Shown: positions 16,467-24,413, counted from the stretch's first letter. The stretch: DNA of 33,958 nt from Fimbriimonadaceae bacterium (GCA_024710805.1 JANJUB010000033.1:1-33958); one strand, 5' to 3'. Numbers and translations are program-made. Notes: generated by a model from the sequence alone, not told the origin.

Positions 16467-17075
16467 ATGGCGACGTATCGAGGAAGAAAGCACGACATCT
16501 GCCGCACCGTTGGCTTCAACATTTGGGGTCAGGGTAAGGATCCGAGCAGCAAGCGCCCGTATCCGATGGGCCAACATGGTCCGAACCTGAAGGATCGGCG
16601 ACAGTCGGAGTACGGCGAGCAGCTGCTGGCAAAGCAGGTCATTCGCCGCTACTACAACATGCTCGAGCGCCAGTTCCACAACACCTTTAAGAAGGCTCAG
16701 CGGATGCACGGCAACACCGGTTTGAACTTCCTGCGCTTGCTGGAGCTTCGCCTGTCGACCGCCGTCTGGCGTCTCGGCTATGCCCGCACGATTTTCCAGG
16801 CCCGCCAGATGGTGTCGCACGGCCACATCACGGTCAACGGCCGCATGGTCAACATCTCCAGCTACCAGCTCCGCGTGGGTGATGTGATCGGCGTTCGAGA
16901 CCGCGACCAGAGCAAGGCGCTTGTTCGCGGCAACCACTACGAAGGTGCCGCCATTCCGGCTTACATGGATGCCGACGTGACCAACATGACGGGCAAGATC
17001 GTAGCCCTGCCCGAGCGCGAGGACTTTCCGAAGTTCTTCAAAGAGCAGTCCGTCGTCGAGTTTTACGCCCGTTAA
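16467..17075 (+). CDS. rpsD: 30S ribosomal protein S4
   Basis: S4 initiates 30S assembly by binding the 5' domain of 16S rRNA and often represses its own operon. The 202-residue product shows [28 protein letters not shown] and the S4 RNA-binding domain ([29 protein letters not shown]). Only one N-terminal Cys remains (HDICRTV), so the zinc-binding version is absent. The gene is free-standing, with its own promoter and terminator, rather than in the rpsM-rpsK-rpoA cluster where many bacteria keep it. An earlier in-frame start would run back through the promoter, so the ATG at 16467 is chosen. Confidence 0.96.
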   Translation: MATYRGRKHDICRTVGFNIWGQGKDPSSKRPYPMGQHGPNLKDRRQSEYGEQLLAKQVIRRYYNMLERQFHNTFKKAQRMHGNTGLNFLRLLELRLSTAVWRLGYARTIFQARQMVSHGHITVNGRMVNISSYQLRVGDVIGVRDRDQSKALVRGNHYEGAAIPAYMDADVTNMTGKIVALPEREDFPKFFKEQSVVEFYAR

Positions 17076-17089
17076 TTCCTCCAATCATG

Positions 17090-17120
17090 GCCCCCTGTAC
17101 AGAGTTGTACGGGGGGCTTT
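17090..17120 (+). terminator. Intrinsic terminator of rpsD
   Basis: A 12-pair stem with one G-T wobble: 17090-17101 pairs with 17106-17117 around a GAGT loop, very GC-rich at the base, followed by TTT. It begins 15 bases after the rpsD stop. The short T-tract is its only weakness. Confidence 0.85.
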
Positions 17121-17335
17121 GCAATTTCGGCCTACCCTCATCGCCTAGGGGTAGCAGGTGGCCTCGTAATGGCGTGGGCGTTGATGCGCCTCCAGGCTCG
17201 CGAGGGCACGACTCATCTCCACCCACATAAGAACGCGGAGGTTCCGCGGAAGGTGGTACCCACGCACGGCCTCAATGAAGTCGATTGAGGACCGGTCGCT
17301 CGGCGGTCGCTCAGTTAAACGGGTAGAACCTAACG
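17121..17335. other. Intergenic region without a convincing gene
   Basis: About 215 bases between the rpsD terminator and the glycosidase gene. A minus-strand open frame (17145-17399) has no family resemblance I can name and runs into the glycosidase coding region. The octamer GGTCGCTC occurs twice close together near 17293-17312. GGTGGTACC near 17252 recalls a T-box core, but no specifier stem or tRNA-ligase gene is present. The -10 of the next gene lies at the right end. Confidence 0.5.
17324..17329 (+). promoter_or_regulatory. -10 box of the glycosidase gene (leaderless geometry)
   Basis: TAGAAC is followed by exactly six bases and the ATG at 17336. No clear -35 is seen. No Shine-Dalgarno precedes this ATG. 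Confidence 0.5.
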
Positions 17336-19102
17336 ATGCTCGCCGCGCTTGTCGGAACCGTCCTGTTGCAACAATCCCGCTTCGAACTCGCCTCGCCACT
17401 CATGGTCCCACCGGTGATGATCGATGCGATCAACTGCGGCATCGGCCTGGCTCAACAAATGGCGCGAGCGCGGGGACTCCAGGGCCGGGTGCTGTGGATC
17501 GACGGGACAGCGAACCTCGAGCGATGCAGCTCGGATGACCGCATCGAGCGGCTGGTCAAGCGGATCAAAGAGGTCGGCTTCAACACCATCGTTTACGACG
17601 TCAAGCCAATCTCGGGTCAAGTGCTGTATCCATCCAAGCACGCTCCCAAGATCGAGGAGTGGCGGGGCCAAACCCTGCCCAAGGAGTTCGATCCCCTCGC
17701 TTCGATGAGCCGGCACGCGAAGGCCAACGGGATGGAGTTGCTCATCAGCCTCAACGCGTTCAGCGAAGGGCACGCCCTGTTCAAGCGAGGCCCGGGCTAC
17801 GACAAGCTCGATTGGCAGACCGTCATCTACGAACCGCGCTTGATCCTATCCGACACCAATGACAAGAACGATAAGGTCTGGGCCCAACTGAACCCAAAGA
17901 TCAACACCATGCCGACGGGGGACGAGGTGTCCTCGTTCACCGACTCCAACCGTATCCAGAATCCAGATGACCAGATCTTCGCCGTGACGCTGGATCGGCG
18001 CAACCGCGTGGTCGATGGTTTTGAGTTCGGTGGGGTGGGACGTGGGGTCCCAACGATTCCCCAAGGCGGGGTCGCCTTGGTCGGCCGCGGGCGAGGTGCC
18101 GGTTTTCTGCGCGCTCGGGCCACCCCCGGCCGTCTCATCACCTTTGAGACGGCTCCGCAGTTTCTGCCGATCTCTGAGCGCCCCGAGCAGCAGTTCCCTT
18201 TGATCACCAACCCGAACCACCCCGAGGTGCGCGCGTACGGACTCGCCATCGTCGAGGAAATCATGCGCGACTACCCGGTCGACGGTATTGTCTATGACGA
18301 TCGCCTGCGGTACGGCGGCCTGAACGCCGACTTCAGCCCGCTCACCACTTCCCTCTTCGAGAAGCATATCGGCAAGAAGCTGCTGTGGCCCGACGACGTG
18401 TTCCGATACACGATCTCGCCTAGGCTCGAACGAGGCATCCGCCCGGGTCCCTACTTTGACGCCTGGATGGCATGGCGAGCCCAAGTCATGCAGGGTTGGG
18501 TGGACGTGGTTGGATCCAAGGTGCGCTCCATCCGTCCCGGAGCGAAGTTTGGCGTCTATGCGGGCAGCTGGTACGGCGACTACCAGCAGTACGGCAACAA
18601 TTGGGCGTCCCCTGAGTTCAACGCCGGATTCTGGTTCCTCACCAACGCGTACCGCAAGACCGGGTTCGCGCCGAAGCTCGACCTGCTGATGACGGGCTGC
18701 TACTACGGGATTCCGACGATCTTCGACGCCCTGCAAGCGGGCAAGCCGATCGGCCCAACGGTCGAAGCAGCCGGTCAGCTTTCCAACCGGGCCGTTCGCG
18801 ACACCACGTGGGCCTACGCGGGCATCTCGCTGAGCATGTTCAAGGACAATCCCGAGGGGCTAGCCAACGCCCTTCAGGCGGCTTGCGCATCGACCCAGGG
18901 CGTCATGGTCTTCGATCTGTCGCACGACATCGAGCCGATGTGGCCGGTGTTCGCACAGGCGTTCCGACGCCCAGCCAAGGCACCCCACCAGATTCCCGGA
19001 CTCATCGATGAGATCCGCAAGAAGCGCACATCGGTCGACGCTTTTGGCGGGAAGGAACCGCCGGTACCGATCAGTGCCGGCTCGGCGGGCATCGGGTTCT
19101 AA
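17336..19102 (+). CDS. Family-10-like glycosyl hydrolase (GHL10/DUF187 type)
   Basis: A 588-residue protein with a TIM-barrel glycosidase of the GHL10 (PF02638-like) group. Characteristic pieces are DRIERLVKRIKEVGFNTIVYDVKP (about 68-91, beta-1), VLYPSKHAPK, FDPLASMSRHAKANGMELLISLN (118-140) and the acidic DGIVYDDRLRYGG (316-328) at the barrel end. The stretch near residues 200-290 is an insertion relative to the core. The N-terminus has a short hydrophobic segment (MLAALVGTVLLQQS) that may be a weak signal peptide, so export is likely but unproven. The substrate is unknown; related proteins act on bacterial or plant polysaccharide. An AraC-type regulator gene ends at the same point on the opposite strand. 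Confidence 0.75.
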   Translation: MLAALVGTVLLQQSRFELASPLMVPPVMIDAINCGIGLAQQMARARGLQGRVLWIDGTANLERCSSDDRIERLVKRIKEVGFNTIVYDVKPISGQVLYPSKHAPKIEEWRGQTLPKEFDPLASMSRHAKANGMELLISLNAFSEGHALFKRGPGYDKLDWQTVIYEPRLILSDTNDKNDKVWAQLNPKINTMPTGDEVSSFTDSNRIQNPDDQIFAVTLDRRNRVVDGFEFGGVGRGVPTIPQGGVALVGRGRGAGFLRARATPGRLITFETAPQFLPISERPEQQFPLITNPNHPEVRAYGLAIVEEIMRDYPVDGIVYDDRLRYGGLNADFSPLTTSLFEKHIGKKLLWPDDVFRYTISPRLERGIRPGPYFDAWMAWRAQVMQGWVDVVGSKVRSIRPGAKFGVYAGSWYGDYQQYGNNWASPEFNAGFWFLTNAYRKTGFAPKLDLLMTGCYYGIPTIFDALQAGKPIGPTVEAAGQLSNRAVRDTTWAYAGISLSMFKDNPEGLANALQAACASTQGVMVFDLSHDIEPMWPVFAQAFRRPAKAPHQIPGLIDEIRKKRTSVDAFGGKEPPVPISAGSAGIGF

Positions 19103-19959
19103 TCGTAGTACGGCTCGGGCAGCTCACCCTCGGCAAGTCCGAGGATGTACGTGCGGTACTCGGTCGGGGTCAGGCCAAGCTCGCGGCGGAAACTGGTGGC
19201 GAAATTCTGCGGTGTGGAGTAGCCGAGTTCCCACGCGATGTCGCGCGTCGACGATCCCTTTTCCAGGAGGCGACACGCGGCGTCCAGCCGCTCGTGCAGC
19301 AGCCACTTGCCGGGAGTTTCGCCAACTTCGTCCCGAAAGGTCGCAGAGAGATGGCTCGTCGACATCCCCAAATCGTCCGCGACGTGATCGAGGCGAGGCG
19401 GATCGGCCAAATTCTGCTGCATGATCGCAATGGCGCGCTGGATGGGCTCGGAGATGACCTGCTGGTCGGTAAGCGAGTTGTGCATGTCGCAGACAAAGAG
19501 CGCCATCATCGCCGCGCTGGCCACCCCCGAGGTCTTCCGCGGTTGCAGGTGATAGTCGAGGACGTTATTCAACCGCTCGCCTGACGATGCTCTCATGCGG
19601 ATCACGTGCCGGTCGGCGCATTCATCGAGCATTTCGATCATGCCGTCTTCCAGATGCTCCTTCTTGAGTTGGGCCCACATGAACTCGCACTTTTGAAGCG
19701 CCGATTGAACGCCGCCATGAACTTCAAACGGGCGCGTGATGACCGCTTGCCCTGCTCGCACGCTCCAAACCCGATTGTCGAGGACTACATCGAACCGGCC
19801 ACGTCGGATGTAGTGCAACTCATAGGCATCGCCATGATGGTGGGGAGGTAACGCCAATCGCTCCGCCGCCCGGAACTTCGACCATCCAATGAGTCTCAGA
19901 CTGGGATGCAGGCAATGGTCCTCCCGAAAATACTTACGCCAAGGCTCATTCTGGAACAT
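19099..19959 (-). CDS. AraC-family transcriptional regulator
   Basis: A 286-residue AraC/XylS-type regulator. The N-terminal cupin carries HHHGDAYELHYIRRGRFDVVL and RAGQAVITRPFEVHGG, the sugar-sensing fold of this family. The C-terminal 100 residues hold the two helix-turn-helix units: LDHVADDLGMSTSHLSATFR and STRDIAWELGYSTPQNFATSFRR, followed by LGLTPTEYR. I prefer the ATG at 19959; an in-frame TTG at 19986 would add nine residues. Its stop overlaps the stop of the convergent glycosidase gene by four bases, so sugar-linked control of that or another polysaccharide locus is plausible but only inferred. Confidence 0.9.
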   Translation of the reverse strand: MFQNEPWRKYFREDHCLHPSLRLIGWSKFRAAERLALPPHHHGDAYELHYIRRGRFDVVLDNRVWSVRAGQAVITRPFEVHGGVQSALQKCEFMWAQLKKEHLEDGMIEMLDECADRHVIRMRASSGERLNNVLDYHLQPRKTSGVASAAMMALFVCDMHNSLTDQQVISEPIQRAIAIMQQNLADPPRLDHVADDLGMSTSHLSATFRDEVGETPGKWLLHERLDAACRLLEKGSSTRDIAWELGYSTPQNFATSFRRELGLTPTEYRTYILGLAEGELPEPYYD

Positions 19960-20031
19960 TGTTGTACCAAGAGTGTATGACTCCAAGCATAACTGAGAGT
20001 TCCGCCTGAAGACGCAGGATTTAGACAGGAT

Positions 20032-21144
20032 TTACGCGGAAACGCCGAGGCTGGCGCGGCGGGCCGCTCGGGCCCTCTCGATCGAAGCTTCATCGACCGC
20101 TCGCTCAAATGAACGGAAACCGGCGAGTCGAAAGCCGTGCTTATGAGCCCACTGCTGCGTGGTATCCACCTGCTCGACACTTACGTCCTTGCCTAGCGTA
20201 AATGACTCGGGACGATCTTCTAAAGCGAGCATAAACGTCTCGCTCATACAAGCATATGCCGTTTTAGGCGGGAAGCCGAAGCTGAAGTTGAACTCCACGT
20301 CACCCGGCACGGCAACGACTCCGCCTTCGATCACTAAGACGTCTGGGCGTTCCTGAGACACCCTAACCGAGACGTCGCGCGGGCGAGCCACATCGCAGAC
20401 GACCGCACCGGGCCGCAGATGCTCGGGGAGGATGACGTCCGCATCCGCCGAGGTCACGGTGATGATCGCGTCCGCTTCTTTGATCCTCGAGACATCGACC
20501 GTGGCGATCGCATTGGGAATCTCAGCCGCGACGGCTTCTGTGCGGGCCTGATCGCGTCCCACAAGAATGGTCCTGCCGAAGTCGCGTCCGAGAACAACTG
20601 CGCACGTCTTGCCAATCGAACCCGTGGCTCCGACCACGGCCAGGGTCGAATTCGCCGGCACGATCCCCAACAGGCCGCACGCCTGCAGGGTCCCCTCGAT
20701 GGCAGTCGCGACCGTGTAGCTGTTGCCGGTCGTGACCGGAATCGGCGAGCTCTTGGCGACAGTGATTCCGCCATCGCCAACCACGCTGGTGAATGCTCCA
20801 AGCCCGATGACCTGGGCACCGAGGTCGGCAGCCAACTGAGTGCATTCGATGATCCGCTTGTACGCAAGATCGACGTCGGCCATCATCTGTTTCGGCGTCA
20901 GCGGGCAGCCGATGAACCAGCCTTCGGTCTCGGCGCCGGTGATCGACTTGATGCCAGTGACGTGGCTCGCAACAACCGGGTGCTTGCGGGCAAGGAACCA
21001 CTCGAGCACGGCATCCGGCACGTATCGCGCGATCGGATACTTGCGGGCCGCGTCCTTGGGCTTCAAAGGGTGGATGACAAAGGCAAACTTGGTCACGCGA
21101 TGGAGCGGACTGTACCCGACATGACCCGTGCTACGTTCATCCAT
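20032..21144 (-). CDS. Acyl-ACP-reductase-like NAD(P)-dependent enzyme
   Basis: A 370-residue protein resembling cyanobacterial long-chain acyl-ACP reductase (AAR; COG5322), which reduces acyl-ACP to fatty aldehyde. Matching segments are FVIHPL near the N-terminus, LGAFTS (115-120; AAR has GGFTS), TTGNSYTVA (138-146; AAR has TTGNTHTA), and the Rossmann loop VVGATGSIG (160-168). Cys289 sits in YACMSETFMLALE and lines up with the AAR catalytic Cys in a FACFAEAMLLEFE context. This comparison is from memory, not an alignment. No aldehyde decarbonylase gene is adjacent, so the product may be an aldehyde, an alcohol precursor or something different. AAGGA lies upstream of the ATG. It diverges from the PhoR-like kinase. 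Confidence 0.75.
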   Translation of the reverse strand: MDERSTGHVGYSPLHRVTKFAFVIHPLKPKDAARKYPIARYVPDAVLEWFLARKHPVVASHVTGIKSITGAETEGWFIGCPLTPKQMMADVDLAYKRIIECTQLAADLGAQVIGLGAFTSVVGDGGITVAKSSPIPVTTGNSYTVATAIEGTLQACGLLGIVPANSTLAVVGATGSIGKTCAVVLGRDFGRTILVGRDQARTEAVAAEIPNAIATVDVSRIKEADAIITVTSADADVILPEHLRPGAVVCDVARPRDVSVRVSQERPDVLVIEGGVVAVPGDVEFNFSFGFPPKTAYACMSETFMLALEDRPESFTLGKDVSVEQVDTTQQWAHKHGFRLAGFRSFERAVDEASIERARAARRASLGVSA

Positions 21145-21199
21145 GCGGACGCGTCCTTAAGCTATCGAAGAGACTCAATCTGCATTTCCGTGGCCAGAG

Positions 21200-22420
21200 G
21201 TGGGCTTTGGCTTAGTGGCCGTTCTCTCTATCGTCGCGTTAACGGTGCCCGCGATGGTGGTGCCTGCAGTTGTCGGCGCAATCCTGGCCGCCTTTGCTTC
21301 CGGGATCGGATTCCAGCGGAGGACGCTGGGCGCCCGACGAGACCTTGAGCGTGAGCGAAGCCGGGCTTCCCTGCTCGAAGCCAAGCTGGATAGCCAGCGC
21401 AACGCGGTCGATCTTCTTGCTGAAGGACTCGAGATCGCGGTCTTTCTTTGCGACGCCCGCCCGATCATTCTCTACGCCAACCGCAAGGCGACCGAAATGT
21501 TCAAGTTCGAAAACCCGGTCGGACGAACGATGCTGGCCGTAACGCTATCGTATGACCTCGAGTCCCTCGTGACGGCGTGCGCCCAGACTCGCGAGAAGCA
21601 GCATGCCGAACTCACGTTTGCCTATCCCGACGAACGAACGGCGCTTGCCGAGGCGTGGATGGAGCCCGAGGGAGATCGCGTCTTCCTCTCCCTTTACGAA
21701 ACCACCGACCTCCGGCGGTTGGAGCGGGTGCGCACGGACTTCGTTGCCAATGTATCGCACGAACTTCGGACCCCACTGACGACCATCCGGGCCATGGCCG
21801 AAACCTTGCAAGACGAACCTGGTAACCGCGAGTTGCTCGATCGTTATCTGGCGAAGATCATCGCCGAGGTCGATCGACTGTCGCTCATTGCCAATGATCT
21901 TCTCATCCTGAGCGCCGCTGAAAGCAACCCCGTTCGCAAGCATGGGTGCAACATCGCCGAAGTGTTCCGCTCGGTGGTCCAACAGCTCGGTCCGAAAGCC
22001 CACGACAAGGGACTCAAACTGGAGTTCACGGGCCCAAGCGACTTAGTGATCGAGGCAAATCAAGCTCAGATGAGCCAGGTGGCCATCAACCTCGTCGACA
22101 ACGCGATCAACTACACCAGCGAAGGGTCCGTCGAGGTTGTCGTTCAGCCCGAGGGTGATCAGGTCGTGATCATGGTTCGGGATACCGGGATGGGAATCGC
22201 GAGCGAGCACCTGCCGAGGATCTTTGAGCGCTTCTACCGAGTGGATAAGGGACGGTCGCGCTCGACTGGGGGAACCGGCCTGGGTCTCAGCATCATCAAA
22301 CATATTGTCGAGGCGCATGGGGGTCAGGTCAACGTCCAGAGCGCACTCAATCAGGGCTCCACGTTCTTCATCCGCTTGCCGGTCGGGCACGCGAGCGAGC
22401 CCGAGATCAGCGAGGCCTAG
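21200..22420 (+). CDS. PhoR-like membrane sensor histidine kinase
   Basis: A 406-residue kinase with an N-terminal hydrophobic hairpin (about 3-36), a short coiled coil, a PAS-like domain (about 68-170, VFLCDARPIILYANRKATEMF), a HisKA H-box VSHELRTPLTTIRAMAETL with predicted phosphoacceptor His187, and a complete ATPase domain (N-box NLVDNAINYTS, DTGMGI, FERFYRVDKG, GGTGLGLSIIK). The plan is that of PhoR/WalK-type kinases. No response regulator gene is adjacent. Start choice is uncertain: the GTG at 21200 has no well-spaced SD, while GTG at 21215 lies 11 bases after AGAGGTGG. It is followed by the c-di-AMP riboswitch, which belongs to the next gene. Confidence 0.9.
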   Translation: MGFGLVAVLSIVALTVPAMVVPAVVGAILAAFASGIGFQRRTLGARRDLERERSRASLLEAKLDSQRNAVDLLAEGLEIAVFLCDARPIILYANRKATEMFKFENPVGRTMLAVTLSYDLESLVTACAQTREKQHAELTFAYPDERTALAEAWMEPEGDRVFLSLYETTDLRRLERVRTDFVANVSHELRTPLTTIRAMAETLQDEPGNRELLDRYLAKIIAEVDRLSLIANDLLILSAAESNPVRKHGCNIAEVFRSVVQQLGPKAHDKGLKLEFTGPSDLVIEANQAQMSQVAINLVDNAINYTSEGSVEVVVQPEGDQVVIMVRDTGMGIASEHLPRIFERFYRVDKGRSRSTGGTGLGLSIIKHIVEAHGGQVNVQSALNQGSTFFIRLPVGHASEPEISEA

Positions 22421-22454
22421 CGGAACCGAAGCTCCCATTGCAGAGTAACATAAC

Positions 22455-22606
22455 GGTGACGCCGAATCCAGTTTCGGAGCGGGGGACCCAACTTTGGGGG
22501 CGAATCGCGCAAGCGAAGGGTAGCTTTTGGCCCGAGCCCGTCAGCTAACCCCGTAGGCTTATCGAAAGAGGTTACGGCCTCTCTACGCGGCGCGGTTTGG
22601 ACGCGC
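22455..22606 (+). promoter_or_regulatory. c-di-AMP (ydaO/yuaA) riboswitch
   Basis: The segment matches the conserved core of the ydaO/yuaA aptamer (Rfam RF00379) in order: GCCGAATCC (22461-22469), GCGGGGGACCCA (22479-22490), TTGGGGGCGAATC (22494-22506), GAAGGGTAGC (22515-22524), and the hallmark CCCGTCAGCTAACC with CGTAGGC (22537-22558). This aptamer binds cyclic di-AMP in pseudo-twofold fashion and usually turns expression off. Downstream, AGAGG/CCTCT (22567-22582) and GCGCG/CGCGC (22590-22606) form two hairpins; the second ends at the base before the AAGGAG ribosome site. With no T-tract, translational control is more likely than termination. The only gene it can control is the one at 22622. 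Confidence 0.93.
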
Positions 22607-22621
22607 AAGGAGATTTTGCGT

Positions 22622-22963
22622 ATGAGCGAGAATATGGAACGATTCCGGTCGATGGACGGAAGCGATGGCTTCGTGATGAAGCCCTTTATTCACATCATCT
22701 TTCAGCGGGGCCCGGTCCCCGAGGTCGGCATCAACGGTTGCCGCATCGAAGACGTGATCGAGGTCTTGCAAGAGCGGCTGCTGGACCACCAGGGCCGCGA
22801 CTTGGGTTGTGAGGAGAATGCGGCGGCCCTGTATCACTTGGAGGCGGCCCACGAGGCATTGCTTCAAAGGCGCCGACGGCGCGAACAGCAGGGCGTCATC
22901 AACACGCGCGAAGGCCACGTCAGTGTTCCCTTGGCTGAAGTGCTCTCGGAAGCCGAGCGCTAG
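22622..22963 (+). CDS. Small protein resembling Tad1-type cyclic-nucleotide sponge
   Basis: A 113-residue protein with no signal or membrane segment. PFIHIIFQRGPVPEVGINGC and RIEDVIEVLQERL, then CEENAAALYHLEAA and a basic run RRRRRE followed by QGV, match a family of small phage and prophage proteins (FQxGPxxEVGVNG ... CRENALAxxxLEEA ... RTxxR). I believe this family includes the anti-Thoeris sponge Tad1 with its helical hairpin. Asn66, Arg83 and Arg87 keep the spacing I recall for the Tad1 ligand-contacting Asn92, Arg109 and Arg113; the Phe and first Arg of that set are replaced here by His and Glu. Assignment is from memory. The ATG has AAGGAG nine bases upstream. It is the sole target of the c-di-AMP riboswitch. 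Confidence 0.6.
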   Translation: MSENMERFRSMDGSDGFVMKPFIHIIFQRGPVPEVGINGCRIEDVIEVLQERLLDHQGRDLGCEENAAALYHLEAAHEALLQRRRRREQQGVINTREGHVSVPLAEVLSEAER

Positions 22964-22974
22964 CGGGCACCGAG

Positions 22975-23739
22975 TCAGTTGCCGACCGGGATCGTTTCGC
23001 GCTCGGTCGGCTTCTGCTTGGCCACGAGGGTATCGGTGTTGGCCCAGTCGTTGGCAATCGTAATCGGGGTGCCGAGATCGATCCAGTGCCAGATCCACTT
23101 GGCCGGGTTGCCCTCTCGGACCAACAGCCGAACACACCCGTGCGATGCCGGCCGCTTCGGCACACTCGGATAGCCGTGCATGAAGTAGCCGTTCCAGATT
23201 TGAACCGCCCACGGCATCGGTGAGTTGTCGTACTTGCGCGAGTAGCGCATGCGCGACTTCTCTGGCCCCGCCGACCAGGTGCCGTTGGGAGTGGTGTAGC
23301 CACGCCGTCCGGTTGAGACTCGGGTCTCGATGATGAGGCGGTCGCCTTGAAAAGCCCGGAGCTTCTGTTCGGCTTTGTTGATGACCACGCGCTTGGTGCC
23401 AAGCCGAACGATGAAGTCGCGGCCCTCGAACCAGATCGGAACTTCGTTGCCTTCGCGAGAACCGACTCCGACGCCTAAGGCGGTCAACTCGCGCAACCGT
23501 GCGAGCCGGGTTCCATCGAAGAGCAGGCGGGGCGTTTGGACCGGAGTCCCATTGACGTAGAAGCCGCCCTCATCGCTGGTCATGTCCCAGCCGACTCGAA
23601 ATCCGATTTCTTTGATCGGCACGAAGGTGATGCCCGGCTCATCGGCAAAGGTGATCCCGTCGATCACATCCACTTGAGCCTGGGCCATGGCCGAAGCAAC
23701 CGCCAACAACGCAACTGTCCGAAATCTCATCCCCTTCAT
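22975..23739 (-). CDS. L,D-transpeptidase (YkuD) with stalk-like N-terminal domain
   Basis: An exported peptidoglycan cross-linking enzyme. From the ATG at 23739 it has 254 residues: signal peptide (MKGMRFRTVALLAVASAMAQAQ), a domain like the copper-amine-oxidase N-terminal / stalk fold (about 30-75, FVPIKEIGFRVGWDMTSDEGGFYVNG), then the YkuD domain with FMHG (His188) and SHGCVRL, catalytic Cys202. The active site is intact. In-frame TTG at 23757 overlaps the preceding stop and ATG at 23730 is also possible; GACAAT stands seven bases before 23730. The gene converges on the riboswitch-controlled gene, 11 bases away. Confidence 0.88.
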   Translation of the reverse strand: MKGMRFRTVALLAVASAMAQAQVDVIDGITFADEPGITFVPIKEIGFRVGWDMTSDEGGFYVNGTPVQTPRLLFDGTRLARLRELTALGVGVGSREGNEVPIWFEGRDFIVRLGTKRVVINKAEQKLRAFQGDRLIIETRVSTGRRGYTTPNGTWSAGPEKSRMRYSRKYDNSPMPWAVQIWNGYFMHGYPSVPKRPASHGCVRLLVREGNPAKWIWHWIDLGTPITIANDWANTDTLVAKQKPTERETIPVGN

Positions 23740-23753
23740 TGTCGGCTCTTGAA

Positions 23754-24413
23754 TCAATCCCTTTCAGCGATCGGTTCTCCGCGATCCCACAGAGGCTCAT
23801 CCTGCAACGGGCGCATGATCAGAATGACCGCAGAGCCGCTGGCCGTCTTCGCGTGATTGAGCATGGCGATCCCGTGGATGCGCCGTCCGCGCCCCGTGAT
23901 CATCGGCACGCCGCCCGCATGCCCCATCTGCAGGCGTTGCGGCTCCCGAATGTAGTTCATGTGGTGGATCTGGTGGATAGCCCTAAGCTCCTCGGGGACG
24001 AATCGCTCGGCGGGGGTGCCGACCAGCGTCTCCTCAGGAACCTCGAGCATTTCGGCAGCCTGGGCATTCCCCAACTGGATGATCCCGTCATCGCCGATGA
24101 TCAGCATCGCTTCCGGCGCACTCTCGATGAACTGCTTGAAGACCGAGAGTTCACGGTCGAGTTGCTCTGACTTTGCCAGCAGTTGGTCGAGTTCTGCCTT
24201 CAGTTGGGCAACTCCAATTTCCGCGTTGGTCCGAACAAACGCGGCGACGAGTTCGGCCCGCGGGTGCGGCCCGAGCTTCGACCGGATCCGCAGCCAATAC
24301 GTGAGAACCGTAGATGGCGCGATGCCAATCTCGGCAGCGATGCCCTTGTCGGTATGGCCCTTCGCGGCCAGTTCAAGGATCAATCGCTCGCGCGGGGAAA
24401 GACTATCCGTCAT
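23754..24413 (-). CDS. LuxR-type HTH regulator with C-terminal PAS domain
   Basis: A 219-residue regulator with reversed architecture: the DNA-binding LuxR/GerE helix-turn-helix is at the N-terminus (LSPRERLILELAAKGHTDKGIAAEIGIAPSTVLTYWLRIRSKL, residues 5-47), then a coiled coil (about 67-90), then a PAS domain (about 93-200, APEAMLIIGDDGIIQLGNAQAAEML). LuxR regulators normally place the HTH at the C-terminus after a receiver or ligand domain. The motif order suggests PAS sensing of a ligand or redox state with no phosphorylation. The L,D-transpeptidase gene follows at once and may be in the same transcript. Confidence 0.85.
   Translation of the reverse strand: MTDSLSPRERLILELAAKGHTDKGIAAEIGIAPSTVLTYWLRIRSKLGPHPRAELVAAFVRTNAEIGVAQLKAELDQLLAKSEQLDRELSVFKQFIESAPEAMLIIGDDGIIQLGNAQAAEMLEVPEETLVGTPAERFVPEELRAIHQIHHMNYIREPQRLQMGHAGGVPMITGRGRRIHGIAMLNHAKTASGSAVILIMRPLQDEPLWDRGEPIAERD

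Noticed and set aside
17240-17270. T-box-like core GGTGGTACC
   Set aside because: No specifier loop, no terminator-antiterminator pair and no tRNA ligase or amino-acid gene downstream; probably chance.
17145-17399. Minus-strand frame of 84 codons before the glycosidase
   Set aside because: No homology I can name, no signal or SD, and it overlaps the glycosidase 5' end.
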